From: Rhodanobacteraceae bacterium
GTDB taxonomy: Bacteria; Pseudomonadota; Gammaproteobacteria; Xanthomonadales; SZUA-5
NCBI GenBank assembly: GCA_024234055.1
Contig: JACKOW010000013.1
Location: 1 to 64,000, forward strand
Length of the DNA: 64,000 nucleotides
Reading direction: 5' to 3'
Shown here: in pieces, positions 8,462 through 18,008 of the stretch
Numbering within the stretch: position 1 is the stretch's first letter
Layout of the letters: the number at the start of each line of letters is the position of its first letter
Notes under the pieces: generated by a model
Database searches by the model: none
The model's input: the letters and a program-made list of their open reading frames with translations, nothing else
What the model was told of the DNA's origin: nothing
Made by a program: the position numbers and the translations under genes

Positions 8462-10207
8462 ATGCCCCGCACCCTGATCTCACTGATGTCGATGTTCCTG
8501 GCCGGCCTGTCCATGACGACGGCCACTGCGAGTGGCGCCGATCCCACGGACGACTACATCAAGGCCTATCTGGCGACGTTTCCCTCGCGCGCGACCGCGG
8601 CCGGGCTGTATTCGACCGACAGTCGGCTGGAGCAGCTGGATCAGGATCACCGCGAACACTGGATCGCCTTCAACGAAACGACTCGGATCGCACTGCAAGA
8701 GGCGCTGGCGGAAGAGCCCGACGCGGCCTTGCGCCTGGATCGGGAACTGCTGTTGCGTCAGGTGCAGCAGGAGTTGCTGGAATGGCGCGATCAGGACCGG
8801 CCACGTACCGACCCCTTGTTCTGGGCCGAGATCCTGGGCCAATCCACCGTCTATCTGGCCTTGCGCCGCGACCGCCCCGCAGTCACCCGATTGAGTTTCG
8901 CGGCAGACCGTACCGACCAGATTCCGCGGTTGGTCGCTGAGGCACTGCAGGCGATGGCTGGCACCGCCGATGATCAGGTCATACCCGAACGCGCACAGGC
9001 GGCAACGGAGCGGCTGCGCGCGCTGGCGGAGTTCTATCGCAGCGGGTTGCCCGCGGCCGAGGGCGCCACCAGAGCGCTCGCGCGTCGACTTCAACGCAGC
9101 GGAGCCAAAGCGGCGGATGCCATCGCTCGTCTGGCTGCACGTACCGAACAGATGGCTGCCACGGCCCACGCTGATTTTCGACTCGGCACCGACTACGACG
9201 AGCGCTTCCGCATCGTCACCGGCATTGACAGGCCGGTGTCGCAGATACTGGTCGAGGCTCACCGCGAGTTGGGTGAGAAGCGCCAGGAAGCTGCCGCCTA
9301 TGGCCGCGGCGTGTGGCGACAGTTCTATCCAGAGCAGAAGATGCCTCTGGACGACAGCGCCGTGCTGCGGCAGCTCTTTGCGGCCATCGAGGCAGCTCGA
9401 CCCAACTCCACGGCAAAACTGGTCGCCCAGTTCAGCACCGACACCGACGCCGCCTTTGCCTTTGCCCAGAGCCATGAGCTGATGAGCGTGCCTGAGCCGC
9501 GCACGCTGGTCATCGACACCGCACCAGCCTGGCTGGGCGGCCAGAGCGTGGGCGGCGTCTATCCGGCGGGCCCCTTCCAGCCAGACGCCGAAACCCTGTT
9601 CCTGCTGCCCAATATCCCGGACTCGGCGCCGGATGACGCCAAGGCGCGATTCTTCAGCGCCTTCAATACCGCCTTCAACCGCATGATCCTGACCCATGAA
9701 CTGGTGCCCGGGCACTATGTGCAGCTGAAGGTGGCTGCACGACTGCCGCACCCGGTGCGCAGTCTGTTCGGCGATGGTGTCTACACCGAGGGCTGGGGCA
9801 GTTTCAGTGAGCGCCTGATGCTGGATCTGGGCTGGGGCGGCCCACCAGAACGGCTGGCACACTACAAGAAGCAGTTGGAAAACCTGGCGCGGTTGATCGC
9901 CGACATCAGCGTGCATACCCGCCACTGGGATCAGGCGCGACTCCAGCGCTTCCTCACCGAGGACGCGCTGCTCGATGCCCAGTTCGCCAGCAACCTGTGG
10001 CAGCGCGCGGTGCTCAGCTCACCGCAGCTGACCACCTATCACCTGGGCTATCGCGATATCCACTCGATCTGGCTGGATTGGCGCCGTGAGTACCCTGAGC
10101 GACCGCTGCGCGAGTTCGTCGACGGCATGCTGGCGCTCGGTGCCGTGCCGGTGCGCGAGTATCGGGCGAGTTTGTTGAAGCCGGCCGACCCGCACGCGGC
10201 CCATTGA
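8462..10207 (+). CDS. DUF885 family secreted putative metallohydrolase
   Basis: This encodes 581 aa with an N-terminal signal peptide (MPRTLISLMSMFLAGLSM then ATASGA), so it is exported. The C-terminal half matches DUF885: HELVPGH at residues 412-418 provides an HExxPGH zinc site, followed by the family segment YTEGWGSFSERL. Family members are carboxypeptidase-like M32/M3-related hydrolases of unclear substrate, so peptide hydrolysis in the periplasm is an inference. Length is typical for the family. The gene is isolated by the upstream hairpin and precedes tdh by 111 bp. Confidence 0.85.
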   Translation: MPRTLISLMSMFLAGLSMTTATASGADPTDDYIKAYLATFPSRATAAGLYSTDSRLEQLDQDHREHWIAFNETTRIALQEALAEEPDAALRLDRELLLRQVQQELLEWRDQDRPRTDPLFWAEILGQSTVYLALRRDRPAVTRLSFAADRTDQIPRLVAEALQAMAGTADDQVIPERAQAATERLRALAEFYRSGLPAAEGATRALARRLQRSGAKAADAIARLAARTEQMAATAHADFRLGTDYDERFRIVTGIDRPVSQILVEAHRELGEKRQEAAAYGRGVWRQFYPEQKMPLDDSAVLRQLFAAIEAARPNSTAKLVAQFSTDTDAAFAFAQSHELMSVPEPRTLVIDTAPAWLGGQSVGGVYPAGPFQPDAETLFLLPNIPDSAPDDAKARFFSAFNTAFNRMILTHELVPGHYVQLKVAARLPHPVRSLFGDGVYTEGWGSFSERLMLDLGWGGPPERLAHYKKQLENLARLIADISVHTRHWDQARLQRFLTEDALLDAQFASNLWQRAVLSSPQLTTYHLGYRDIHSIWLDWRREYPERPLREFVDGMLALGAVPVREYRASLLKPADPHAAH

Positions 10208-10318
10208 GCTCAGGCGTCTTGCTGAACGAGGACCGATCCGCTCGGAATGTGGCAGCGAAAGTGTGCGTCGCTGGCGCCCCTATACTCCATGGCCCCTGCT
10301 GCCGAAAGGACCCATGTC

Positions 10319-11353
10319 ATGCCACAGATGATGAAAGCGCTGGTCAAACGCGAAGCGACCAAGGGCATCTGGATGGAGCAGGTGCCGATGCCGGAGATCG
10401 GTCCCAATGAAGTGCTGGTCAAGCTGGAAAAGACCGCCATCTGCGGCACCGATCTGCACATCTACAAATGGGACGACTGGAGCCAGCGCACCATCAAGCC
10501 GGGGCTGGTCATCGGCCACGAGTTTGTGGGCCGCATCGTCGACATGGGACCGGGCGTGACCGGCTACCAGCTCGGTCAGCGGGTGTCGGCCGAAGGCCAT
10601 ATCGTCTGTGGCGTCTGCCGCAACTGCCGGGCCGGCAAACAGCACCTGTGTCCGCACACGGTAGGCATCGGCGTGAACCGCAACGGCGCTTTCGCCGAGT
10701 ACATCGCAGTACCCTCGTCCAATCTGTGGCCGATACCGGACCAGATCTCTTCGGAACTGGCGGCCTTCTTCGATCCCTACGGCAATGCTGCCCACTGCGC
10801 ACTGGAATTCGATGTGATCGGCGAGGATGTGTTGATCACCGGCGCAGGGCCCATCGGCATCATTGCCGCCGGCATCTGCAAGCACGTCGGCGCCCGCAAT
10901 GTGGTGGTCACCGATGTCAACGACTACCGCCTGAAGCTGGCGGCCGACATGGGTGCCACCCGGGTGGTCAATGTCGCCCAGCAGTCGATCAAGGACGTCA
11001 TGGCCGATCTGCACATGGAGGGCTTCGACGTCGGCCTGGAAATGAGCGGCAACCAGCGCGCGTTCCAGGACATGCTCGATTGCATGTACCACGGCGGCAA
11101 GGTGGCGCTGCTCGGCATTCTGCCCAAGGGTGCCGGCATCGACTGGGACAAGGTGATCTTCAAGGGCCTTACCCTGCAGGGAATCTACGGCCGACGCATG
11201 TACGAAACCTGGTACAAGATGACCCAGATGGTGCTGACCGGCTTCCCGCTGCAGAAGGTCTTGACCCACCAGATCCACATCGACGATTTCCAGCGCGGCT
11301 TCGATCTGATGGAGGCCGGGAGCTGCGGCAAGGTGGTCTGCAGCTGGAATTGA
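10319..11353 (+). CDS. tdh: L-threonine 3-dehydrogenase
   Basis: This encodes 344 aa and resembles E. coli Tdh along its full length. It converts L-threonine plus NAD to 2-amino-3-oxobutyrate in the cytoplasm. Catalytic zinc ligands C42 (AICGTD) and H67-E68 (GHEF) are present, as is the structural zinc loop with four cysteines (CGVCRNCRAGKQHLC). The GAGPIG Rossmann motif and the threonine-dehydrogenase-specific YGRRMYETWYKM segment follow. The start at 10319 is favoured by AAAGGA eight bases upstream. No kbl gene, the usual partner, is adjacent; the next gene is unrelated. Confidence 0.95.
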   Translation: MPQMMKALVKREATKGIWMEQVPMPEIGPNEVLVKLEKTAICGTDLHIYKWDDWSQRTIKPGLVIGHEFVGRIVDMGPGVTGYQLGQRVSAEGHIVCGVCRNCRAGKQHLCPHTVGIGVNRNGAFAEYIAVPSSNLWPIPDQISSELAAFFDPYGNAAHCALEFDVIGEDVLITGAGPIGIIAAGICKHVGARNVVVTDVNDYRLKLAADMGATRVVNVAQQSIKDVMADLHMEGFDVGLEMSGNQRAFQDMLDCMYHGGKVALLGILPKGAGIDWDKVIFKGLTLQGIYGRRMYETWYKMTQMVLTGFPLQKVLTHQIHIDDFQRGFDLMEAGSCGKVVCSWN

Positions 11354-11361
11354 GCGGTCCG

Positions 11362-11381
11362 CGCTCCGAACCTCCGGAGCG
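11362..11381 (+). terminator. Short hairpin after tdh
   Basis: Seven-base arms CGCTCCG and CGGAGCG flank a 6-nt loop, 8 bp after the tdh stop. There is no T-tract, so this is a weak call. Confidence 0.4.
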
Positions 11382-11450
11382 TGATCGCTTCCCTTGCCGG
11401 GGACGGCGATCCCGCGGATGATCCGGCGATCCTCTCGCCGGACGCACCTC

Positions 11451-14069
11451 ATGAAATCAGCGCTACGCCCGTGTCTGCTCTTCGTCGCGATATCGGCCAT
11501 GATCGGCTGCGCGTCTCAGGCGCCCAAGCCCCTGGTCGGGGCGGATTTACCGGTGCGCCAGCCGCTGACTGGCGAGCTGGCCAAGGAAGCCTACGACGGC
11601 AGCTATTGGTCCGAGCGCGCCTCCTACCCCACGGGCCACTTCAATCCGCACTGGCTGGTGGGAGCAGCGGATCAAGCGTCGAAGGTTCAGCAGTCGCTGC
11701 CTGCCGGTATCGAGTTGCAACGCAGTGCCGGTCGCGCCCTGGATCCCGGCAATTTCACTCCGCTGGGACCACGCCCGCTGGGCAGCGGCGGCGGTGTTGC
11801 CGGTCGCACCAATGTGGTCGTCAGCCATCCCACCAATCCGGCCATCGCCTGGATCGGTTCCGATGGCGGCGGCGTATGGAAGACCACGAACTGCTGCGAT
11901 GCCAGCACCACCTGGGTCAACACCACCGACAACTCGGCCACGCTGGAGCCGATCCAGAACAGTGCCATCGGCGATCTGACCCTGGATCCGAACAACCCCA
12001 ACGTGCTCTACGCCGGCACCGGCGATCTGCGATATGGCTCCTACTCCTTCGGCTCCAACGGCGTGCTCAAGTCGGTGGATGGCGGCGACACCTGGACGGT
12101 CAAGGGCGAAACCGTCTTCAATCCCTTTTATCCGCCCAGCGCCAATGGCGTTCCGCAATACCAGGCCATCGGCAAGGTGGCGGTTGATCCCAACAATTCC
12201 AACATCGTCATCGTCGGCGCCAAGACCGGTCTGTTCCTGTCCTATGACGGCGGTGACAACTGGACCGGCCCCTGCCTGACCAACAGCTTCTCCAGCCAGC
12301 GCCAGGACACCACCGGTCTGATCCTGACTGATCTCGGCGCCACCACCCGAATCATCGCCGCGGTCGGCACCCGCGGTTTTGAAACACCGGTGCAGCCCGA
12401 TCTCAACCAAAACGGCGCCAATGGCATCTATCGCGGCACTGTCCCTGCCAGTGGCTGTCCGCTGGACTTCACTCTGGTCTCGCGCGCGGACAACGGCTGG
12501 CCGACCGGCACGGGCGGCGGGGCACCGACGCCGGCCAACTCGATCGGCCGCATTGATCTGGCCATCGCACCTTCTGATCCCAATGTGCTCTATGCCCAGG
12601 TCGGCAACATCCCGGCGGCCGGCGGCAGCCCGGTGATCCTGGGCGTGTGGCGCAGCGGTGATGGTGGCAACAGCTGGACCCAGCAGATCGGCGACGTCAG
12701 CGGCGCTGGCACCCAGAGCTGGTACAACGCCGGCATGAGCGTGCACCCGACTGAGCCGAACACGGTGATCCTCAGCGCCTTCCGTACCTTCCGCTCGACC
12801 ACAGGCGGCACCAGCTTCAGCAGCATGGGCAGCGCGCCGCATGTAGATCACCATGCCCGCAGCTTCGTCAACAACGACCCGAACCGGCTGTTGATCGGCA
12901 CCGACGGTGGCGTCTACTACACCGCCAACGCCCTCGCCGCTTCGCCGACCTGGACTTCGCTCAATGCCACGCTGAACACCATCGAGTTCTACTCCGGTGG
13001 CATTTCGCCCAACTTCAACACCGCGCCGACAGCCAGCGCCGTGGGCGGCGCGCAGGACAACTCCTGCATGGTCTCAACCTGGTCCGGCGGCAATTTCGGT
13101 GCCCAGTCCTGGGCCTCGCGCAACGGTGGCGACGGCTTCTGGAGCACGATCGAGCCCATTTTGCAGCAGCGCTGGTACTACTCCAGCCAGAATGGCGCGA
13201 TCGTGGCCACCTCCAGCGCCAGCGGCGGCCTCGGCAGCACCAGCACCCAGAGCGCCGCACCCAGCGGCTGGGGCGGTGACCGCAAGGCCTTCATCACCAA
13301 TTTTGATCTTTACCGCTTCGGTGGCGAAACCACCGGCTGCCCGGCAGCGACCGGTTGCGGCCGCATCATCGCCGGCAGCTATCGAGTCTGGGAATCGGTC
13401 ACCGGCGGCGTGCCGACCAGCAGCTGGCGCCCCAACAGCCCGGACCTGACCAAGGGCACACTTGGCGCACGTTCCTACATCAACCAGGTCGCCTATGCGG
13501 TCAACACCCCGGACATCGCCATCGCCGGCACCAACGACGGCAATGTCTGGATCGGCTTCAACATGGGTCAGAACATCGACAACTCGGCCAGCTGGGTCAA
13601 TGTCACCGGCAACAACACCGTACTGCCCAATCGCTTTGTGTTGGACGTGGCCACCGATCCGGTCAATCCGCTGATCGGCTACGCCGCCATGGCCGGTTTC
13701 GATCAGAACACGCCGGCGACGCCCGGGCATGTGTTCCAGGTGACCTGCACCGCCGCCTGTGCCAGCTTCACCTGGCGCAATGTCTCGGGCAATCTGCCGA
13801 ACATTCCGGTCAACAGCGTCATCGTCAATCCCAACAACCCGCGCCAGGTCTTTGCCGGTTCCGACTGGGGCCTGTACTACACCGACAATGTCGAGGCCAA
13901 TCCGGTGGTCTGGCAGAAGCACTTGGGTCTGCCGAACGTGATGATCTGGGACATGACCATCGACCGCGGCTTCACCACGCTGGCGGTGTGGACGCGCTCT
14001 CGCGGTGCCTGGGTATGGCCGCTGCCGACCGCGAGCGGGGACAATCTGTTTGCTAATGGATTTGAATGA
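11451..14069 (+). CDS. Secreted lipoprotein with sialidase/sortilin-like BNR propeller and LFANGFE tail
   Basis: This encodes 872 aa from the ATG at 11451. A lipobox (AMIGC) near residue 18 predicts a lipid anchor. The body contains repeated Asp-box/BNR-type strands (SYDGGDNW, RSGDGGNSW, SVDGGDTW) and repeated 'D.NNPNVLYAGT' loops, as in VPS10/sortilin-type glycosyl hydrolase-like propellers. Such proteins usually bind glycans or extracellular partners; no catalytic assignment is possible. The last residues are GDNLFANGFE, the same kind of tail as on the repeat protein at 4818-8361. There is no strong ribosome site before the start, so an earlier start in the same frame (11394) cannot be excluded. 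Confidence 0.78.
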   Translation: MKSALRPCLLFVAISAMIGCASQAPKPLVGADLPVRQPLTGELAKEAYDGSYWSERASYPTGHFNPHWLVGAADQASKVQQSLPAGIELQRSAGRALDPGNFTPLGPRPLGSGGGVAGRTNVVVSHPTNPAIAWIGSDGGGVWKTTNCCDASTTWVNTTDNSATLEPIQNSAIGDLTLDPNNPNVLYAGTGDLRYGSYSFGSNGVLKSVDGGDTWTVKGETVFNPFYPPSANGVPQYQAIGKVAVDPNNSNIVIVGAKTGLFLSYDGGDNWTGPCLTNSFSSQRQDTTGLILTDLGATTRIIAAVGTRGFETPVQPDLNQNGANGIYRGTVPASGCPLDFTLVSRADNGWPTGTGGGAPTPANSIGRIDLAIAPSDPNVLYAQVGNIPAAGGSPVILGVWRSGDGGNSWTQQIGDVSGAGTQSWYNAGMSVHPTEPNTVILSAFRTFRSTTGGTSFSSMGSAPHVDHHARSFVNNDPNRLLIGTDGGVYYTANALAASPTWTSLNATLNTIEFYSGGISPNFNTAPTASAVGGAQDNSCMVSTWSGGNFGAQSWASRNGGDGFWSTIEPILQQRWYYSSQNGAIVATSSASGGLGSTSTQSAAPSGWGGDRKAFITNFDLYRFGGETTGCPAATGCGRIIAGSYRVWESVTGGVPTSSWRPNSPDLTKGTLGARSYINQVAYAVNTPDIAIAGTNDGNVWIGFNMGQNIDNSASWVNVTGNNTVLPNRFVLDVATDPVNPLIGYAAMAGFDQNTPATPGHVFQVTCTAACASFTWRNVSGNLPNIPVNSVIVNPNNPRQVFAGSDWGLYYTDNVEANPVVWQKHLGLPNVMIWDMTIDRGFTTLAVWTRSRGAWVWPLPTASGDNLFANGFE

Positions 14070-14158
14070 TTGATAGCACAATGGCGACCTCGGTTGCTCC
14101 GCCAGCGCGGGCAGCCGGCTACTGCCAGAATTGGGGGCCCGGGGAAACACCCTGCAGG

Positions 14159-14857
14159 ATGCAGTCTGGCCTGTCGACGCTGCTAGGCTTGCGCGGCCGA
14201 AGCGTTTATCTGACCAGAGCTGGGCTCGTGATGGGCCTGCTTCTGTTGCTAAACGCCTGCGCCTATACCCGCCATCACATGGCCGCGGGAATCGGCGAAC
14301 ATGCGGCGCTGGGTCGTGGTGCAGCAGTGTTGATCGTGGAACCCGATATTGAGCTCACCGAATTGCTCAGCTCGGGGTTGCAGCAGCCCCGTGCAGACTG
14401 GACAACGGCAGCAAGGAAGAACGTCAACCATGCCCTGGAATCGGCGCTGGCCGCACGCGAGGCGCGTATTTCGCATTTCCGGCCGTCGGAGGATGTGGAT
14501 CTGGCAGCGCGCCAACGCCAGATCATCCTGCTGCACCGCGCCGTAGGTAGGAGCATTCTGCTGCACGGATATTTCGGGCCTGGCCTTGCTTCCAAGGGCA
14601 AACGCTTTGACTGGACGCTCGGACCGGGCGCCCGCAAGCTGGATCCTGCTGCGCGCTATGCATTGTTTGTACTCGTGCGCGACAGCTATGGCTCTGGTAT
14701 TTCCCCCGGAGAGCAAATCGGCTTCGCCTCGCTGGTCGATCTCAACGACGGCAGGCTGATCTGGTTCAATCTATTGCAAGCGCAAACGGGCGATCTTCGC
14801 GATGCGCCTGGCACGTTCGAATCCGTCACCCGACTGTTGGACGGGCTGCCGTTGTGA
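14159..14857 (+). CDS. Putative lipoprotein, first gene of a lipoprotein operon
   Basis: This encodes 232 aa from the ATG at 14159; GTG or ATG codons near 14226 are alternatives. A hydrophobic segment ends in the lipobox LLLLNAC, predicting a lipidated, membrane-anchored protein. The rest (VLIVEPDIELTELLSSG ... GRLIWFNLL) suggests a mixed alpha/beta periplasmic domain that I do not recognise. The stop overlaps the GTG of the M48 protease gene by three bases, so the genes are translationally coupled. Confidence 0.65.
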   Translation: MQSGLSTLLGLRGRSVYLTRAGLVMGLLLLLNACAYTRHHMAAGIGEHAALGRGAAVLIVEPDIELTELLSSGLQQPRADWTTAARKNVNHALESALAAREARISHFRPSEDVDLAARQRQIILLHRAVGRSILLHGYFGPGLASKGKRFDWTLGPGARKLDPAARYALFVLVRDSYGSGISPGEQIGFASLVDLNDGRLIWFNLLQAQTGDLRDAPGTFESVTRLLDGLPL

Positions 14858-16008
14858 GCGCCACAACGGGCGCTGCACTCTCTCGCGGAGTCATTGGTAG
14901 GCTGCTGGCGTTCTGCCTGCTGCTGACCGCCTGCGCATCTCCGAACCGGGTCGAGCTGCTGGAACCCGCCGCCTCAGCAGCGGACAGCGCCAGCGACGAA
15001 GCGGGACTGATCATGCAGTTCGACAGCTACGAGCGCGAGTTGGCGCAATCGCCCTCGGTCGTTCGCGATGGCGAATTGAATCGCTACCTGCAGGAACTGA
15101 GCTGCCGGGTCGCCGGTGAATTTTGCGCCCGGATCCGGGTCTATCTGGTCCGACAGCCCTACTTCAATGCGCAAATGGCGCCGAATGGCATGCTGATCAT
15201 CTGGACCGGATTGCTGCTGCGAGTGGAAGACGAAGCCCAGCTTGCAGCCGTGATCGGACACGAGGTCGGTCACTATGTAGGTCGCCACTCGCTTGCACAC
15301 TGGCGCAAGCTCAAATCGACCAACGAGCTGACACTTGCTTTGCATTTGCTAGGCGGAGGCCTGATCGGAGGCGTTGCGAGTCTGGGAGCCTATGGCGACA
15401 TGTTTGCGTTCAGCCGCCAACAGGAGCGCGAAGCAGATGACTATGGCCTCAAGCGTCTGCGCGAATTAGGCTATGACGATCGTCGTGTCGGCCAACTCTG
15501 GGGCGATATCTGGGATGAGACACAGATGCGTGACAAGAACCTGTTGTCATCTATCTTTTCCGCTCACCCTGCCAGCGCCGAGCGCCGCGATCGCCTGACA
15601 GCAGCCGCAACCGGCCAAAGCGAACGCCGGGAAGCAGCAGCCTATTGGCGAGCCATCAAGGCGCAGCGCGGCGGCTGGCTGCAGGACGAAATCGGCCGTC
15701 GCCACTATGCCCAGACCGAAGTCCTGCTGGCGCGCCTGCTCGGTCTGTCGCAAGCCAGGGCAGAAACAGAATACTTTGCGGCCGAGATGTACCGACGTCG
15801 CGCGAGGGAGGGAGATTTCGTCCGCGCCCGCGACGCCTACAGGAAGGCCATCGCCGAAGGCGGAGCACCGCCTGAAAGTTGGCGCGGATTGGGATTGATG
15901 CAGCAGCAACTGGGCGAAAAACAGGCTGCCATGGACGCCTGGAGCACCTATCTGCAGCTGAGCCCCGACGCCGAAGACCGCGCCGTGATCGAAAGCTGGC
16001 TGCAATGA
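14854..16008 (+). CDS. M48-family metalloprotease lipoprotein with TPR tail
   Basis: This encodes 384 aa from a GTG overlapping the upstream stop. A signal sequence ends in the lipobox LLTAC. The M48 catalytic site HEVGH is at residues 136-140 and the third zinc ligand is E193 in EREADDYG. A hydrophobic stretch between them (ALHLLGGGLIGGVASLG) is typical of periplasmic M48 proteases such as BepA/LoiP. C-terminal residues 300-380 read as two TPR-like helix pairs. By family, a role in outer-membrane protein or lipoprotein quality control is likely. The four-base ATGA overlap with the next gene supports an operon. Confidence 0.88.
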   Translation: MSATTGAALSRGVIGRLLAFCLLLTACASPNRVELLEPAASAADSASDEAGLIMQFDSYERELAQSPSVVRDGELNRYLQELSCRVAGEFCARIRVYLVRQPYFNAQMAPNGMLIIWTGLLLRVEDEAQLAAVIGHEVGHYVGRHSLAHWRKLKSTNELTLALHLLGGGLIGGVASLGAYGDMFAFSRQQEREADDYGLKRLRELGYDDRRVGQLWGDIWDETQMRDKNLLSSIFSAHPASAERRDRLTAAATGQSERREAAAYWRAIKAQRGGWLQDEIGRRHYAQTEVLLARLLGLSQARAETEYFAAEMYRRRAREGDFVRARDAYRKAIAEGGAPPESWRGLGLMQQQLGEKQAAMDAWSTYLQLSPDAEDRAVIESWLQ

Positions 16009-16589
16009 CCCATCACCGTCCACCCGCGCGCTTGCGCAGTCGTTTATCGGCCATGGCAGGAGCAGTCCTGCTCGCCGGCTGCGCTTCGCCGCTGATCCAG
16101 CCCGGCGCGCAGACCGTGGATGGATTGCCGCTGACCACACCGCTGACCTGGTCGGACCTGGGCCACCGTGGCGAACGCCTGTGGACCCGCGATGGCACTT
16201 TGCTCAATGCCTTGCAGGTCTATACCGACATTGAACCCGGTGAACACGTTTTCAGGGGACGGATGCGCGGCAAGAACGATGAGGGCGCGCGCTTTCGCGC
16301 GGGCCTGAGTGAGATTGAGATCAGCGAGTTGATCATTGAGGGGCTGCGCGCGTCGGGCTTCAGCAATGTCGCAGCACTGGATTTGCGCCCCGCCCGACTG
16401 AACGGCCACACCGGCTTTCGCGCCGAATTGCGCTACGACAATCGCGACGGCCTGCATTATCGCGGCCTGCTGCTGGCCGAAGGCGCTGACGGCAGCTTGA
16501 GTTTTCTGATGTACACCGCCCCCGCCGAATTCTATTTCGAGCGCGATCGAGCCAGCGTCGAGGCCATTTTCGACAGCCTCGCCCGTTGA
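16005..16589 (+). CDS. Putative lipoprotein, third gene of the M48 operon
   Basis: This encodes 194 aa. The ATG at 16005 overlaps the stop of the protease gene (ATGA). The signal sequence MAGAVLLAGC ends in a clear lipobox. The mature part (ISELIIEGLRASGFSNVAALDLRP) resembles no family I can name, although alternating strands suggest a compact alpha/beta fold of the type seen in DUF-class periplasmic lipoproteins. With its two neighbours it probably forms an envelope complex; this is inferred from operon structure only. Confidence 0.65.
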   Translation: MTHHRPPARLRSRLSAMAGAVLLAGCASPLIQPGAQTVDGLPLTTPLTWSDLGHRGERLWTRDGTLLNALQVYTDIEPGEHVFRGRMRGKNDEGARFRAGLSEIEISELIIEGLRASGFSNVAALDLRPARLNGHTGFRAELRYDNRDGLHYRGLLLAEGADGSLSFLMYTAPAEFYFERDRASVEAIFDSLAR

Positions 16590-16597
16590 CGCTGCTT

Positions 16598-16830
16598 TTG
16601 GTAGCCCGATGTGCCGCGCAGCGGCTCACCGGGGCTCTGCTTTTCGTAGCCCGATGTGCCGCGCAGCGGCTCACCGGGGCTCTGCGCCCGGACAGCGCTG
16701 CGCGCAGTTCGGGCTACAACAGCCTGGGCCTCTGCTTTGGTAGCCCGATGTGCCGCGCAGCGGCTCACCGGGGCTCTGCACCCGGACAGCGCTACGCGCT
16801 TTCGGGCTACAACAGCCTGGGCCCCCTGCC
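16598..16830. repeat. Tandem GTAGCCCGATGTGCCGCGCA repeats
   Basis: Three copies of a roughly 40-bp unit beginning GTAGCCCGATGTGCCGCGCA (near 16609, 16648 and 16740) alternate with inverted arms reading TTCGGGCTACAACAGCC (near 16708 and 16800). Each GTAGCCCGA start can pair with a following TCGGGCTAC. They fill the 244-bp gap between the lipoprotein operon and the convergent nucleotidyltransferase gene. Confidence 0.8.
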
Positions 16831-16833
16831 CTC

Positions 16834-17982
16834 TCATGTCGGCGGTCGCTTGCGCCACCAGGCGCCAAGGATGCGCAGGCCCTCCATCCAGCGCCGCAGA
16901 TAGGCTATTGGCAGCTGCCGGCCATGCTGCAAGCGATAGCGCTCGGCCATGTAGCGCCTGTCCGGTATCAGCTTGCGCCAGAGCAATGCCACGCGGGCGC
17001 CGAGCGACAGCGTGCGCAGGGTCTCCCACTCGAAATAGCCACGCAGATGGGCCCGATCGACCTTGAAGACCTCGGCATCAGCCCAGTCTTGCAGGCTGGC
17101 GACGAACTCGGGCGGCCATGCTGTGCCGAAAAATCGCTGACTGGCCTGCATGGCCGCGAGCAAGGCACCGGCCAATCGCCTCGATTCCGCCAGGCTCGAC
17201 AACTGCGCCCAATCGTCAGCTTCCAGCTGCCGGGCAATGAGGTGCAGATCGAACAGCCAGACCAGTCGATCACCCTGTCCGATCAGCAGATTGGACACCC
17301 GATGGATGGCGGCGTGCAGCAGCGCATGGACCTTGCCCAGGCCTCGCCCACCCTCGGGCAATACCACCGAGGCCGCCAGCAATTCGGAAAACTCGAAACA
17401 CTCGGCAAAGACCGGGTGTGGGCTCATGCGCCAATGCACATCGACATGCCAGTCAGGCCCGACCGCCTGTGGGCGAATCATGGTCAGCTCGTACTGCGGT
17501 CCATTGGCCGCTGGTGCCTCGCCGACGTAGCCCAGTCGCAGCAGAATCTGCCGCGCCTGCTCGGCTGCACGGCGATCAGCGAACAGCAGATCCAGATCGT
17601 CACGAGCCCTGAGATAAGTGGCCGGATAAGCCCACTGAGCGAGCGCCGCCCCCTTGAGCACCAGCACTGGGAGATCGGCCTGCGCCAATGCAGCCAGCAC
17701 ACGGCGACTCTCCTCCCTGCGCAGCATTTCCAGCGCGATGGCGCGCGCATGCAGCGGTGCCAGGGCCCTGGCGACTTCGGAAGCCGCGCCAGCACCAGGA
17801 TGCCCAGCAAGCTGCTGATACAGCAGCGCGGCCACGCCCTGGGTCTCGGCGCAATCGACGATCGGCCGGACAGCGGCCTCCGGAAGCGGCTGTGGCCTGC
17901 CACCCGCCAGCACCGTAGCAATCCATTGGCTGGCCGCTGCCGATCCGAGGCCAGACTCGGACGCCGCCGGACTATCATTCAT
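16834..17982 (-). CDS. Nucleotidyltransferase-fold protein (PF14907-like)
   Basis: This encodes 382 aa. The central segment LVLKGAALAQWAYP then RARDDLDLLF matches the uncharacterised nucleotidyltransferase family found with PqqD-like proteins, lasso-peptide genes and polysaccharide clusters: the GxA helix and the D-x-D pair (DDLDLL near residues 133-138) supply metal ligands. A C-terminal helical region includes HVDVHWRM and HRVSNLLIG, also family features. The start ATG is only 26 bp from the divergent PqqD-like gene. Substrate unknown. Confidence 0.8.
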   Translation of the reverse strand: MNDSPAASESGLGSAAASQWIATVLAGGRPQPLPEAAVRPIVDCAETQGVAALLYQQLAGHPGAGAASEVARALAPLHARAIALEMLRREESRRVLAALAQADLPVLVLKGAALAQWAYPATYLRARDDLDLLFADRRAAEQARQILLRLGYVGEAPAANGPQYELTMIRPQAVGPDWHVDVHWRMSPHPVFAECFEFSELLAASVVLPEGGRGLGKVHALLHAAIHRVSNLLIGQGDRLVWLFDLHLIARQLEADDWAQLSSLAESRRLAGALLAAMQASQRFFGTAWPPEFVASLQDWADAEVFKVDRAHLRGYFEWETLRTLSLGARVALLWRKLIPDRRYMAERYRLQHGRQLPIAYLRRWMEGLRILGAWWRKRPPT

Positions 17983-18008
17983 GCTGCCTCAGGTCTCCCA
18001 ATTCAGAA

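Noticed and set aside
8480..9925. 481-codon minus-strand frame opposite the DUF885 gene
   Set aside because: No motif or domain is visible, and the plus-strand frame encodes a recognisable DUF885 protein with HELVPGH.
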